In this document: positions 1-8,839 of the stretch, piece after piece
How the letters are laid out: the number at the start of each line of letters is the position of its first letter
Position numbering within the stretch: the first letter of the stretch is position 1
From: Bacteroidales bacterium
GTDB lineage: Bacteria > Bacteroidota > Bacteroidia > Bacteroidales > Marinilabiliaceae
Assembly (NCBI GenBank): GCA_003251015.1
Contig: QKIO01000070.1
Coordinates: 1 to 32,165, forward strand
Reading direction: 5' to 3'
Length of the DNA stretch: 32,165 nucleotides
Position numbers and translations under genes: made by a program
Notes under the pieces: generated by a model
The model's database searches: none
What the model saw: only the letters and a program-made list of their open reading frames with translations
Told to the model about the DNA's origin: nothing

Positions 1-236
1 TCAACATCAACAATAGCAACACCAGCATCCTCAATAGCCTTATGTACTACCGGAATTATATTTTGTTGATGCGCCCTCGACGCTAACTCAGGAACAACGC
101 CACCATAAATCTCATGAACGCTTTGGCTTGCTACCACATTGGATAAAAGCACATCGTTTTTAAAAATAGCTGCAGATGTATCATCACACGATGACTCAAC
201 CGCTAATATAATGACATCCAAATTGTTATTTGACAT
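1..236 (-). CDS. tsaD: tRNA N6-adenosine threonylcarbamoyltransferase TsaD (partial, N-terminus)
   Basis: The first 78 codons of TsaD (Gcp/Kae1/Qri7 family) are visible; the rest runs off the left edge. TsaD transfers the threonylcarbamoyl group to A37 of ANN-decoding tRNAs in the cytoplasm, together with TsaB and TsaE. The reverse-strand translation shows the family's opening VESSCDDTSAA (about residues 14-24), then SNVVASQ, VHEIYGGVVPELASRAHQ and NIIPVV, all diagnostic of the ASKHA-fold N-terminus. The His of SRAHQ belongs to the family's metal-binding HxxxH motif, whose second His falls near the window edge. The ATG at 236 is chosen because the hydrophobic first strand follows after a few residues. 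The gene is divergent from the TamB gene across 73 bp, which must hold both promoters. Confidence 0.95.
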   Translation of the reverse strand, partial: MSNNNLDVIILAVESSCDDTSAAIFKNDVLLSNVVASQSVHEIYGGVVPELASRAHQQNIIPVVHKAIEDAGVAIVDV

Positions 237-309
237 AGATATTATTAAAATAAAATTTAATCATCCCAAAAGAGACTCTATAAAAGCCTAAAACACCCTT
301 AATAAATAT

Positions 310-3300
310 ATGATTATAATTTATTCAAAGGATAGACGAGTGTACAACTCAATAATTCAGGCATTTTTAGTAATTTTGACCAAACAAAACGACAAAAGTA
401 TTAAAAATATTTTCAAAATAGCAGTTTACACAGCCACTGCACTTATATCCATACTGTTATTGCTGTATTTTATTCTGTTGCTACCTACAGTGCAAACAGG
501 GGTAATTAACTATATAACAAAACAAATCAGCAATAAACTACAAACAGAAGTAAGTATAGGGCATATTAGTTTTCGACCAATAAAAAGTTTGGTTCTAGAG
601 GACGTGGTTGTGTATGATCAAAACCGCGACACCTTATTCCGTGTTAAAAGTGTAGAAACAAGCATTAAAAGAGTCTCTTTTTACAACAAAAGCCTTGAGA
701 TAGGCACCTTTAACATTGACGAACCTCTTATTAACATTGCGAAGATAGACAGTAGTTACAATTTCTCATTTTTATTAAACTTATCTCCCGAAAACGAAAA
801 AAAACCTACCGACTGGAGTTTTATAATACGTAGTTTTCAGATTGATAAGGGGACTGCACACTACACTGACTCACAAATTGAAAAACCAATTTCGATAGAA
901 ATAAACAATTTAAACACATGGATTTCAAACATTAAAACAGACTCACTTACGTCATTTATAATAGAGCGTTTACAGTTTGATGAAGGGTCAGGATTTAAAA
1001 TTAAAAACACAATTGGCAAAGCCTACCTCAAAAAAGACAAAATAAGCATCTCTAGTTTCAATATTGAATCGAACCATTCTAACCTAAAACTTGATTCCTT
1101 ATCGATTGATATAAACGCATTTGAAAACCCAACACCCCCCATTAAGTATTTTTATTTAGATTTAGGTAAATCACTTCTCTCACCCAATGACTTGAGTTAC
1201 TTTGTGGATATGGCTCAATATTCCAAAATACCACTAACTGTTTCTGGATTATTTAAAGGAAACATAGGTAACATCAAAGGAAACGATGTCTTATTAGAAT
1301 TTGGTAATGAATCGTTTATATCTACCAATTTTGACATTAACGGTCTGCCAAACATCAGCGAAACCTTTTTATTTTTGGACATAACCCAGCTAAAAACCAA
1401 CCCACTTGACTTACAAAAGATATTGAATTTAACGACCAACAACACCTTTCAGCTACCTAGCAATTTTCAAAACTTAGAATACATCTCGTACAAAGGAAAC
1501 ATCACTGGTTTTTTAACAGACTTAGTGGCTTACGGTAGATTTAAAACACCGCTGGGCTCTATAAAAACAGATGTAAGCTTAAAATTTGATAAAAACAACC
1601 GCTTAATCTTTAATGGCGAGGTTGCCACATCTCAATTTAATATTGGCCCATTAAGCAACCGCCCTGCCAATATTGGTAAGGTTACAATGAAAGCCTCAAT
1701 TAATGGCTATCGCCAAACGGCTGATTCGTTTAACGTATTTCTAAAAGGTAATATAGATTCATTAAGCATCAACAACTACCAATACAAAAACATAAAACTC
1801 AATGGCTTACTAGCTAAACACAAATTTGACGGCGAGTTTTTGGTAAATGATCCCAACGGATTAATTTCGTTTGAAGGGAAATTGGATTATTCGAAGGTGG
1901 TACCCAATTTTAATTTTAAGGTTGTCTTTTACGAATTAAAACTAGATAAGCTACAATTAGTTAAAGACATACCAAACTGTACTTTTTCTGCGGAAATACA
2001 ATCCAATTTCGAAGGAAAGAGCATCAATGACCTCGTTGGTTATTTACATATTAAAGAGGCCAAATTCACATCCCCTATCCATGATGTTAGGATGGATTCA
2101 TTATCACTGATATCTGTTAGAGAAGGGTTGAAGAAACATGTCGTCTTACAATCTGACTTAATGGAAGGTGAGTTAGTAGGAAACTACAATTTTACAAAAA
2201 TTGGAGGATTATTGTTGCAGAATCTTTATTTGCACGCCCCTTCCTTGGCACCATTAAACCAACAACCCACAACAGAAGAAAAAAACGACTTTGTATTTTC
2301 TTTACAGTTTAAAAGCATTAACAAACTGGCCAACCTTTTAAATGCAAAGGTTGATGTTTCGGACAGAGGTTTGATATTGGGTAAATTTAATACCGAAAAG
2401 CATCAGATAGATCTTGAAGGTGAGTTTGAATACTTCAACTATGGCAATATTAAAGTAGATAAACCAGAATTACATATCAACACCAATTCTGATAAGTTAT
2501 CTATTATCACCCAATTAAAGACTCTTAAAATAAATAACGTATTAACCTTCAAAAACCTAAGCATACATCAATTAGCCCATAACGATAGTATCACACAAAA
2601 TGTGTTTTGGAATAGTTGGGATAAGAAAAACAATAGTGGTTCTATATTTACAAAAACATCACTAAAACTAGTAAATCATGATTTGATTGCGAGCATTAAG
2701 ATAGAGCCATCTTACATCATGATTAATGAAAGACTTTGGGAAATAGACCCAACTCAAATTAATTACAGTCCTCAAACGACAACAATAAAAAACTTTAAAA
2801 TACATCATGAAAATCAACAGATTGCCGTTAACGGGGCACTTCATAAGGATGGAAATGATGGAATGGATTTTCATATAGAAAACTTCGTATTAGAAGATTT
2901 ACTAGCTTACCAAAACTTAAGTTACCTTAATGCTTCAGGTTTAATCAATGGTGACATAAGCATTGAAAATGCGTATCAAACCCCAATAATAACAAGTAAC
3001 ATTAACATTAGTGACTTCACATTTAACAAAGATTTAGTCGGTGATTTTTATCTAAAAAGCGGGTATTTAAATGACATTAAATCACTTTTAGTAGAAACCA
3101 GCATCAAAAAAAATAATTACTACCCATTAAGTGGAGGTGGACTTATCGACCTGCACCATCAAACTTTCGATCTGGATTTTGACTTAAATAAATTAGAAGT
3201 TGGTTTTTTAAATATGTTTCTAAGTCACATTCTACAAAACCTAAGCGGTACAGCATCAGGAAAACTAGGTATTAAGGGACCAATTAGTGCACCCCAATTG

Positions 3301-4824
3301 ATTGGGAGTGTTAATGTAGATAAGGCTTTTTGTGACATAGGCTTATTAAAAACCTCTTATTCTGTTTCAGACTCTATCCGATTTACTGCCCATGAAATAC
3401 AATTTAGGTCGATGACTGTAACCGACAGTTATGGTCACAAAGGGAAGTTTAGAGGTGTGATTAAACACGAAGGGTTTCGAAATATGAGTTATGACTTAAC
3501 CGTGGAAGCCTACAATATGTTAGTGCTTAACACAAAAAGAACAGACAACCCATTATACTACGGCACCGCATTTGCTACTGGTAAATTAGACATTACTGGC
3601 ACCACTTCAGACTTAGTGATTGATATCAATGCTAAGACAATGGAAAACACTGATTTTTACATCCCACTAAAAGATGAAGAAAGTGCTAATGAAAATCAGT
3701 TTATTCGATTTAAATCAAATAAAACCCAAAAAACCAATTATTATCAACCCAAAGAAAAACAGTACGAGGCTAACACCTCTGGCTTTAGTATAAATATGAA
3801 TATAGAGATAACCCCAGTAGCAAAAACCCAGGTTATTTTTGACTCTAAAACGGGTGATATTCTCAAAGGAAGAGGTAATGGGAGTTTACAAATAAAAATG
3901 GATAAGAATAGCCACATCAACTTTTATGGGAATTACAATTTTGAAGACGGAGATTACCTATTCACGTTGCAGAATGTTATAAATAAAAACTTTATCATCA
4001 ACAGCGGCTCTACAGTCACTTGGGATGGAGATCCATACGATGCAATTATTGACCTAACCGCCACGTATAAAGCAAAAACATCGTTATACGACTTGTTTCC
4101 GAGTTATGCCAATGATGGAAGTAATGTAAACGACGAATATAAACGTCGTATACCTATAAATTGTAATATGATTCTAACCGACCGTTTATTAAAGCCCACC
4201 ATACGTTTTGAAATAAAATCGCCATCGACACAACAAAACTATCAGGATATAATTGATGCATACGTAAATACGGATGAAGACAAAAACAAACAAGTACTAT
4301 CATTACTTATCTTAAATCGTTTTTATGCTCCAGACCAATCACAAAGCAACGCCAACAAACCACAAAAGAATAATGCAGCTTTGGTTACCACAACGGATGT
4401 ATTATCTAATCAATTAAGCCATTGGCTATCACAAATAAACGATGACATTGATATAGGTATCAGCTACCGACCTGGTGATGAAGTAACCGATGAAGAAATG
4501 GAAGTTGCCTTATCAACCCAATTTTTCAACAATCGTGTAAGTGTGAATGGGAATGTGGGTTATGCCCGCGACCAAACCCAAACGAGCAATATAATAGGTG
4601 ATTTTGACATGGATGTAAAGCTTAACAAGTCTGGGAAAATAAGGGCTAAAGCATACACCCACACCAATAATGATGTGATCTACCAAACCTCACCCTACAC
4701 ACAAGGCGTAGGTCTTTCTTTTAGAGAAGAGTTTGACTTCTTCTCAGAATTAATGCAGCGTTACTGGTTACGATTAAAAGGCCCAACAAAAGCAGACACA
4801 TTAAACGTGACGCCTAAAAAATAA
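310..4824 (+). CDS. tamB: TamB-like translocation/assembly module protein (AsmA/TamB family)
   Basis: A 1504-residue inner-membrane-anchored, periplasm-spanning protein. Residues about 36-58 form one membrane helix (rich in L and I), preceded by a basic cytoplasmic stretch. The rest is a long run of short beta strands, typical of the beta-taco fold that makes a hydrophobic groove. The C-terminal part (about 1150-1480) fits the TamB domain (DUF490): strands around GNYNFEDGDYLFTLQN, then TVTWDGDPYDAIIDLTA, YKAKTSLYDLF and LLKPTIRFEI. Family members help insert outer-membrane proteins or move lipids between membranes; which applies here is not visible. No other Met lies between residue 1 and the membrane helix, so the start at 310 is the only clear ATG choice. 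It is divergent from tsaD, a layout I recall from other Bacteroidota. Assignment to the family is firm; the exact role is inferred. Confidence 0.88.
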   Translation: MIIIYSKDRRVYNSIIQAFLVILTKQNDKSIKNIFKIAVYTATALISILLLLYFILLLPTVQTGVINYITKQISNKLQTEVSIGHISFRPIKSLVLEDVVVYDQNRDTLFRVKSVETSIKRVSFYNKSLEIGTFNIDEPLINIAKIDSSYNFSFLLNLSPENEKKPTDWSFIIRSFQIDKGTAHYTDSQIEKPISIEINNLNTWISNIKTDSLTSFIIERLQFDEGSGFKIKNTIGKAYLKKDKISISSFNIESNHSNLKLDSLSIDINAFENPTPPIKYFYLDLGKSLLSPNDLSYFVDMAQYSKIPLTVSGLFKGNIGNIKGNDVLLEFGNESFISTNFDINGLPNISETFLFLDITQLKTNPLDLQKILNLTTNNTFQLPSNFQNLEYISYKGNITGFLTDLVAYGRFKTPLGSIKTDVSLKFDKNNRLIFNGEVATSQFNIGPLSNRPANIGKVTMKASINGYRQTADSFNVFLKGNIDSLSINNYQYKNIKLNGLLAKHKFDGEFLVNDPNGLISFEGKLDYSKVVPNFNFKVVFYELKLDKLQLVKDIPNCTFSAEIQSNFEGKSINDLVGYLHIKEAKFTSPIHDVRMDSLSLISVREGLKKHVVLQSDLMEGELVGNYNFTKIGGLLLQNLYLHAPSLAPLNQQPTTEEKNDFVFSLQFKSINKLANLLNAKVDVSDRGLILGKFNTEKHQIDLEGEFEYFNYGNIKVDKPELHINTNSDKLSIITQLKTLKINNVLTFKNLSIHQLAHNDSITQNVFWNSWDKKNNSGSIFTKTSLKLVNHDLIASIKIEPSYIMINERLWEIDPTQINYSPQTTTIKNFKIHHENQQIAVNGALHKDGNDGMDFHIENFVLEDLLAYQNLSYLNASGLINGDISIENAYQTPIITSNINISDFTFNKDLVGDFYLKSGYLNDIKSLLVETSIKKNNYYPLSGGGLIDLHHQTFDLDFDLNKLEVGFLNMFLSHILQNLSGTASGKLGIKGPISAPQLIGSVNVDKAFCDIGLLKTSYSVSDSIRFTAHEIQFRSMTVTDSYGHKGKFRGVIKHEGFRNMSYDLTVEAYNMLVLNTKRTDNPLYYGTAFATGKLDITGTTSDLVIDINAKTMENTDFYIPLKDEESANENQFIRFKSNKTQKTNYYQPKEKQYEANTSGFSINMNIEITPVAKTQVIFDSKTGDILKGRGNGSLQIKMDKNSHINFYGNYNFEDGDYLFTLQNVINKNFIINSGSTVTWDGDPYDAIIDLTATYKAKTSLYDLFPSYANDGSNVNDEYKRRIPINCNMILTDRLLKPTIRFEIKSPSTQQNYQDIIDAYVNTDEDKNKQVLSLLILNRFYAPDQSQSNANKPQKNNAALVTTTDVLSNQLSHWLSQINDDIDIGISYRPGDEVTDEEMEVALSTQFFNNRVSVNGNVGYARDQTQTSNIIGDFDMDVKLNKSGKIRAKAYTHTNNDVIYQTSPYTQGVGLSFREEFDFFSELMQRYWLRLKGPTKADTLNVTPKK

Positions 4825-4831
4825 ACTAACA

Positions 4832-4858
4832 TAGTTAAGGGTTAGTTAAAATAGTTAA
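4832..4858 (+). repeat. three phased TAGTTAA direct repeats upstream of exbB
   Basis: TAGTTAA occurs three times, at 4832-4838, 4843-4849 and 4852-4858, with starts 11 and 9 bp apart, about one helical turn each. The array begins just after the TamB stop codon and ends about 28 bp before a promoter-like -7 element. Its place and phasing suit an activator or regulator site for the ton operon, but no regulator is identified and AT-rich DNA can produce such repeats by chance. Confidence 0.35.
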
Positions 4859-4885
4859 CAGACAGTAAAACACCCCAAAATTTAT

Positions 4886-4893
4886 TACTTTAG
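4886..4893 (+). promoter_or_regulatory. possible -7 element of the exbB operon promoter
   Basis: TACTTTAG matches the Bacteroidota -7 consensus TAnnTTTG at all but one defined position. It lies about 40 bp before the exbB start, a suitable leader length. No clear TTG is seen at the -33 position, so the call is weak; the phased repeats upstream would fit an activated promoter. Confidence 0.35.
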
Positions 4894-4931
4894 CGCACCA
4901 TATTCTAAAACACGATAAAAACAAATAACCT

Positions 4932-5627
4932 ATGAATTTGCTAATATACCTTCAAACAACAGCGCTTAGTACACCTATGGCAGACGCTGCTACACAAGTA
5001 CCAAAAACCATGAATTACATGGAGATGGCTTTTAAAGGTGGATTAATTATGATTCCCCTTTTAATACTTTCGTTCGTTTCTGTATATATTTTCATAGAGC
5101 GTTATCTTGCTATCATTAAAGCATCTAAGGAAGATGCCGGCTTTATGAATCGTATAAAGGACTATATTCACGATGGCAAGATTGATTCGGCCATTAATTT
5201 GTGTCAATCGCAGAACAACCCAATTGCTCGTATGATTGAAAAAGGAATTTCACGAATTGGACGACCACTGAGCGATGTAAACACAGCCATTGAAAATGTA
5301 GGTAACTTAGAAATAAGTCGCTTAGAGAAAAGCCTACCAACGCTAGCTACCGTAGCAGGTGGAGCGCCCATGCTTGGATTCTTAGGTACGGTAATAGGTA
5401 TGATACAAGCCTTTTTTGACATGGCAAATGCAGGTAGTAATATTGATGTTAGTTTATTATCGTCAGGTATATACACAGCACTTGTAACTACAGTAGCTGG
5501 TTTATTGGTAGGTATTGTGGCTTATTTTGCTTACAACATCTTAGTTTCAAAAATAGAGAATGTGGTATTTAATATGGAAGCACGTACCATGGAATTTATG
5601 GATTTACTTAATGAACCAGCAAACTAA
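4932..5627 (+). CDS. exbB: ExbB/MotA/TolQ proton channel family protein
   Basis: A 231-residue inner-membrane protein forming the pentameric proton channel that, with ExbD, passes the proton motive force to TonB. Three membrane segments are visible: about 36-57 (ending at IERY), 136-162 and 178-203. The family's conserved stretch between segments two and three is clear (TLATVAGGAPMLGFLGTVIG, then SSGIYTALVTTVAGL). The cytoplasmic loop between segments one and two carries short helices. It is the first gene of a four-gene operon, with exbD following after 22 bp. An N-terminal extension of about 30 residues rich in T, A and P precedes the first membrane helix. Function is secure by family and context. 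A TolQ role is less likely because a TonB gene follows. Confidence 0.95.
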   Translation: MNLLIYLQTTALSTPMADAATQVPKTMNYMEMAFKGGLIMIPLLILSFVSVYIFIERYLAIIKASKEDAGFMNRIKDYIHDGKIDSAINLCQSQNNPIARMIEKGISRIGRPLSDVNTAIENVGNLEISRLEKSLPTLATVAGGAPMLGFLGTVIGMIQAFFDMANAGSNIDVSLLSSGIYTALVTTVAGLLVGIVAYFAYNILVSKIENVVFNMEARTMEFMDLLNEPAN

Positions 5628-5649
5628 GTTACTCCCCAAATAAAACACA

Positions 5650-6039
5650 ATGGCTTTAAAGAGAAGAACTAAAGTAAGTACTAATTTCAGTATGTCGTCT
5701 ATGACCGACATTGTGTTCTTGTTGCTTATATTCTTCATGATTACATCAACCATGATACATCCTAATGCCATTAAATTAGTGATACCACGCAAAGCAACCA
5801 CACAAGTAGAGGTTGACAAGTTTTTAAATGTACGCGTGGATGCTTCGGGCAATTATTATGTGAATGGACGAGGCATGACATCAAACGATATAGAGAGTCA
5901 ACTGCAAGCAGCACTGGCAACAAACGACAATATATACGTTAAGTTAACTGCTGAAAAAGATGCCACCACAGGTGCAGTGGCATTGGTATTAGATATTGCA
6001 GAAACCAACGGCGTAAAAGTTGCATTAGATATAAAGTAA
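5650..6039 (+). CDS. exbD: ExbD/TolR family biopolymer transport protein (first copy)
   Basis: A 129-residue protein with a short cytoplasmic N-terminus, one membrane helix (about 21-38, IVFLLLIFFMITST) and a small periplasmic domain. D20, in SMTD just before the helix, is the proton-carrying aspartate of ExbD/TolR. ExbD dimers sit inside the ExbB pentamer. The stop codon overlaps the start of the second exbD by one base (TAATG), so translation is probably coupled. The two neighbouring exbD genes share almost the same first 40 residues and diverge in the periplasmic part, which points to a tandem duplication. Two ExbD proteins in one operon are common in Bacteroidota. Confidence 0.95.
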   Translation: MALKRRTKVSTNFSMSSMTDIVFLLLIFFMITSTMIHPNAIKLVIPRKATTQVEVDKFLNVRVDASGNYYVNGRGMTSNDIESQLQAALATNDNIYVKLTAEKDATTGAVALVLDIAETNGVKVALDIK

Positions 6040-6434
6040 TGGCATTAAAGAGAAGAAATAAGGTAGATTCAAGTTTTAGCATGTCGTCGATGACCGACAT
6101 TGTATTTCTGCTGTTGATATTCTTTATGATTACCTCTACTTTGGTAACACCACAAGCGGTAAAAAACCTTGATTTACCACAAAGTGCACATCAGGTATCA
6201 GCCAAACCCAACACAACCATCTCGGTAACTAAAGATTTGAAGTATTACGTGGGAGGGGAAGAGGTTAGCTTTGACCAGTTAGAAAGTCGTTTACAAGCTG
6301 TGATTAGTGCAAGCCCTGAAACATATGTTGCCTTACACGTAGATGTATCGGTACCATTTTCGGTGGTGGGTGACATTAGAGATATTGCAATAAAAAACAA
6401 ATACAAGCTTATTTTAGCTACGCGCTCGAAATAA
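6039..6434 (+). CDS. exbD: ExbD/TolR family biopolymer transport protein (second copy)
   Basis: A 131-residue paralogue of the gene just upstream. It has the same MALKRR start, the same SFSMSSMTD with the catalytic D20, and the same membrane helix (about 21-38). The periplasmic domain (about 45-131) differs clearly from copy one, with a VGGEEVSFDQLESRL segment and a C-terminal VGDIRDIAIKNKYKLILAT typical of ExbD. It may form a heterodimer with copy one inside ExbB, which is an inference. The tonB start follows the stop after two bases, so the four genes are a single transcript. Confidence 0.95.
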   Translation: MALKRRNKVDSSFSMSSMTDIVFLLLIFFMITSTLVTPQAVKNLDLPQSAHQVSAKPNTTISVTKDLKYYVGGEEVSFDQLESRLQAVISASPETYVALHVDVSVPFSVVGDIRDIAIKNKYKLILATRSK

Positions 6435-6436
6435 TT

Positions 6437-7345
6437 ATGAGTAAAAAAGACGAAAGATACGGTTTTATAGGTTCTGCAATAATACACTCATTATTGCTTC
6501 TATTACTTGTGCTGTTTGGCTTAAAAACCTTGCCTCAAGAAGAGGAAGGTATTTTGGTAAATTTTGGAGACACACTTGTTGGAGAAGGTTTGGAAGAACC
6601 CAAAGAATCGCAAGCTGAAGAAAAAACACAAACGGTAACACCTCCTCCTGTGAGTGTTCCACAACCAGCGGTAAAAGCCCCCAGTGAGAGTACTACTGCA
6701 ACACAAGATTACGACGAGGCACCAATTATAAAATCAGAAGCTCAAAAGAAAAAAGAAAAAGAAGATAAGGAAAAGAAAGAGGAGCTTAAGAAAGAACAAG
6801 TAGAAAAAGAACGCATCAAACAGGAGGAACTAGCTAAACAGCGAGCCGAAGAGCAAGTTCGCCTTCAGAAAGAAGCAGAAGAGAAACGTAAACAAGATGA
6901 GTTAAGCCGTCAAAAAGCAGAGGTGCAAAGTAATGTAAAGAATGCTTTTAGTGGCAAAGGCACTGGCAGTAGTTCTTCAGAAGGTGACACCAAAGGCGAT
7001 GGTAACCAAGGTTATGTTACTGGAGACCCTAACTCAAAAAACAGAGTGGGTTCCGGCTTAGGAAACTCAGGTAACGGCTTTTCATTAACTGGTCGTTCGC
7101 TAAATGGCAGTCTACCTAAACCCACATATAGCATTCAAGAAGAGGGTGTGGTTGTAATAGAAATAATTGTAGATAAAGATGGCAATGTAACGTCGGCAGT
7201 GCCTATTTTGAGAGGTTCGACAACACAGAATAAATACTTACAAGACAAAGCTGTTGAGGCAGCTAAAAAGGCTAAGTTTAACATTGATAAAAATGCAGCG
7301 GCCTATCAAAAAGGCACCATCACCTATAAATTTGAACTCAACTAA
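6437..7345 (+). CDS. tonB: TonB family protein, energy transducer
   Basis: A 302-residue protein that links ExbB/ExbD to outer-membrane receptors. A single N-terminal membrane helix (about 12-28) is followed by EEEGILVNFGD, a proline-rich stretch (about 70-85), and a long highly charged K/E/Q/R segment (about 105-165) likely to be helical or coiled coil across the periplasm. A Gly/Ser/Asn-rich linker follows, then a C-terminal TonB domain (about 215-302) with GVVVIEIIVDKDGNVTSA and KAVEAAKKAKF. The charged rod takes the place of the Pro-Lys/Pro-Glu rod of E. coli TonB. It is the last gene of the operon, followed within 30 bp by a strong terminator. Confidence 0.93.
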   Translation: MSKKDERYGFIGSAIIHSLLLLLLVLFGLKTLPQEEEGILVNFGDTLVGEGLEEPKESQAEEKTQTVTPPPVSVPQPAVKAPSESTTATQDYDEAPIIKSEAQKKKEKEDKEKKEELKKEQVEKERIKQEELAKQRAEEQVRLQKEAEEKRKQDELSRQKAEVQSNVKNAFSGKGTGSSSSEGDTKGDGNQGYVTGDPNSKNRVGSGLGNSGNGFSLTGRSLNGSLPKPTYSIQEEGVVVIEIIVDKDGNVTSAVPILRGSTTQNKYLQDKAVEAAKKAKFNIDKNAAAYQKGTITYKFELN

Positions 7346-7372
7346 TTTTTTCATTTGAGTTTATGATGCAAA

Positions 7373-7408
7373 AAAAAATGCACTGCTAAATGAAGCAGTG
7401 CATTTTTT
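7373..7408. terminator. bidirectional intrinsic terminator between tonB and glyA
   Basis: A perfect 14-bp stem (7373-7386 with 7395-7408) encloses an 8-base loop. The stem core is TGCACTGC/GCAGTGCA, flanked by A8 on the left and T6 on the right, so each strand ends in a U-run. It lies between converging genes, 28 bp after the tonB stop and 18 bp beyond the glyA stop, and can serve both. Confidence 0.93.
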
Positions 7409-7426
7409 GTATGTATAAGATTGGTA

Positions 7427-8707
7427 CTACCAAGCAAACATAGGTTTATTGCTCATCAAGGTATTTACTCGTTTACAAACATCCGCAATAACGGTTTCGT
7501 TATCAATATTAGAAATAACCTCATCAATTAGATTAACGATTAAAACCATATCGGCTTCTTTTAAACCGCGAGTTGTAACTGCAGACGTACCCACACGAAT
7601 ACCAGAAGTAGTAAACGGTGAACGAGAGTCAAAAGGCACCATGTTTTTATTGATGGTAATATCAGCTTTCACCAAAGTATTTTCAACTTGCTTACCCGTT
7701 ACTTCCGGGAATTTAGTGCGTAAATCGATTAACATTAAGTGATTATCGGTACCACCAGAGATGATTTTGTATCCTAAATCAACAAATGCTTTAGCCATAG
7801 CTTGTGCATTTTTCATCACTTGCTCAGCATAAACCGCAAAGTCAGGCGATAAAGCCTCACCAAAAGCAACCGCTTTAGCAGCAATCACATGCTCTAGAGG
7901 GCCACCTTGTTGACCTGGAAATACAGCAAAGTTAATCACATCAGACATCATCTTAGTTTCCCCTTTAGGCGTAGTGTAACCAAAGGTATTTGGATAATCT
8001 TTACCTAATAAAATCATTCCACCACGAGGGCCACGAAGCGTTTTATGAGTAGTGGTAGTTACAATATGACAATGTTGAATAGGGTTATTCAATTTACCTT
8101 TAGCTATTAAACCAGCAGGGTGAGCCATATCACATAATAAAAGAGCGCCAACCTCATCGGCTAACTTGCGCATTCGAGCGTAATCCCACTCACGACTATA
8201 AGCTGAAGCACCTGCAATAATCATTTTAGGTTTATGCTCACGAGCCATGGCTTCCATTTCATCGTAATCAACTAAACCCGTATCTTCTTTCACATGGTAA
8301 GAAATTGCATTGTAAGTAACGCCCGAAAAGTTAACTGGAGAACCATGAGTTAAGTGACCACCATGCGCTAAGTCAAGACCTAAGAATGTATCGCCAGGTT
8401 TAAGACAGGCAAAAAACACAGCAGCATTAGCCTGGGCACCCGAGTGAGGTTGCACGTTAGCATACTCAGCACCAAACAATTCACAAGCTCTATCAATAGC
8501 TAGTTGTTCGGTTTGATCAACAATCTGACATCCTCCATAATAACGTTTACCAGGATATCCCTCGGCATACTTATTTGTTAAACAAGAGCCCATAGCTTCC
8601 ATCACTTGCTCACTTACAAAGTTTTCAGAAGCGATTAACTCGATGCCATTTTTCTGACGGCTATACTCTTTCTGAATCAAATCAAAAATTACAGTATCTC
8701 TTTTCAT
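7427..8707 (-). CDS. glyA: serine hydroxymethyltransferase
   Basis: A 426-residue cytosolic PLP enzyme that converts serine and tetrahydrofolate to glycine and 5,10-methylene-tetrahydrofolate, the main source of one-carbon units. The PLP lysine is K222 in [14 protein letters not shown], exactly the family signature. D193 and H196 in [10 protein letters not shown] contact the cofactor ring. ELIASENF (23-30) and [16 protein letters not shown] (45-60) shape the serine/folate site. Length is normal for a bacterial GlyA. A TAnnTTTG element lies about 42 bp upstream of the start. The Clc gene on the same strand ends 132 bp upstream, so glyA probably has its own promoter. Identification is secure. 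Confidence 0.98.
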   Translation of the reverse strand: MKRDTVIFDLIQKEYSRQKNGIELIASENFVSEQVMEAMGSCLTNKYAEGYPGKRYYGGCQIVDQTEQLAIDRACELFGAEYANVQPHSGAQANAAVFFACLKPGDTFLGLDLAHGGHLTHGSPVNFSGVTYNAISYHVKEDTGLVDYDEMEAMAREHKPKMIIAGASAYSREWDYARMRKLADEVGALLLCDMAHPAGLIAKGKLNNPIQHCHIVTTTTHKTLRGPRGGMILLGKDYPNTFGYTTPKGETKMMSDVINFAVFPGQQGGPLEHVIAAKAVAFGEALSPDFAVYAEQVMKNAQAMAKAFVDLGYKIISGGTDNHLMLIDLRTKFPEVTGKQVENTLVKADITINKNMVPFDSRSPFTTSGIRVGTSAVTTRGLKEADMVLIVNLIDEVISNIDNETVIADVCKRVNTLMSNKPMFAW

Positions 8708-8748
8708 GCTATCTTATTTTATATATTTCTTTATTCTAAAAAGGAAGG

Positions 8749-8756
8749 CAAATTTA
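8749..8756 (-). promoter_or_regulatory. -7 element of the likely glyA promoter
   Basis: On the reverse strand the sequence is TAAATTTG, a full match to the Bacteroidota -7 consensus TAnnTTTG, about 42 bp upstream of the glyA ATG. No TTG sits at the usual 19-20 bp spacing; the nearest is closer (about 14 bp). The position is good but the -33 part is weak. Confidence 0.45.
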
Positions 8757-8839
8757 CCTGATGCAAACGACAAATAAAAATATTACAATTTAATATCCAG
8801 CTTATTTCAGATGAATAAAAACAAGTCCCCCACAATCAT

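Noticed and set aside
5650-6434. Tandem exbD duplication as an assembly artefact
   Set aside because: The copies share only the N-terminal region and differ throughout the periplasmic part; paired exbD genes are common in this phylum.
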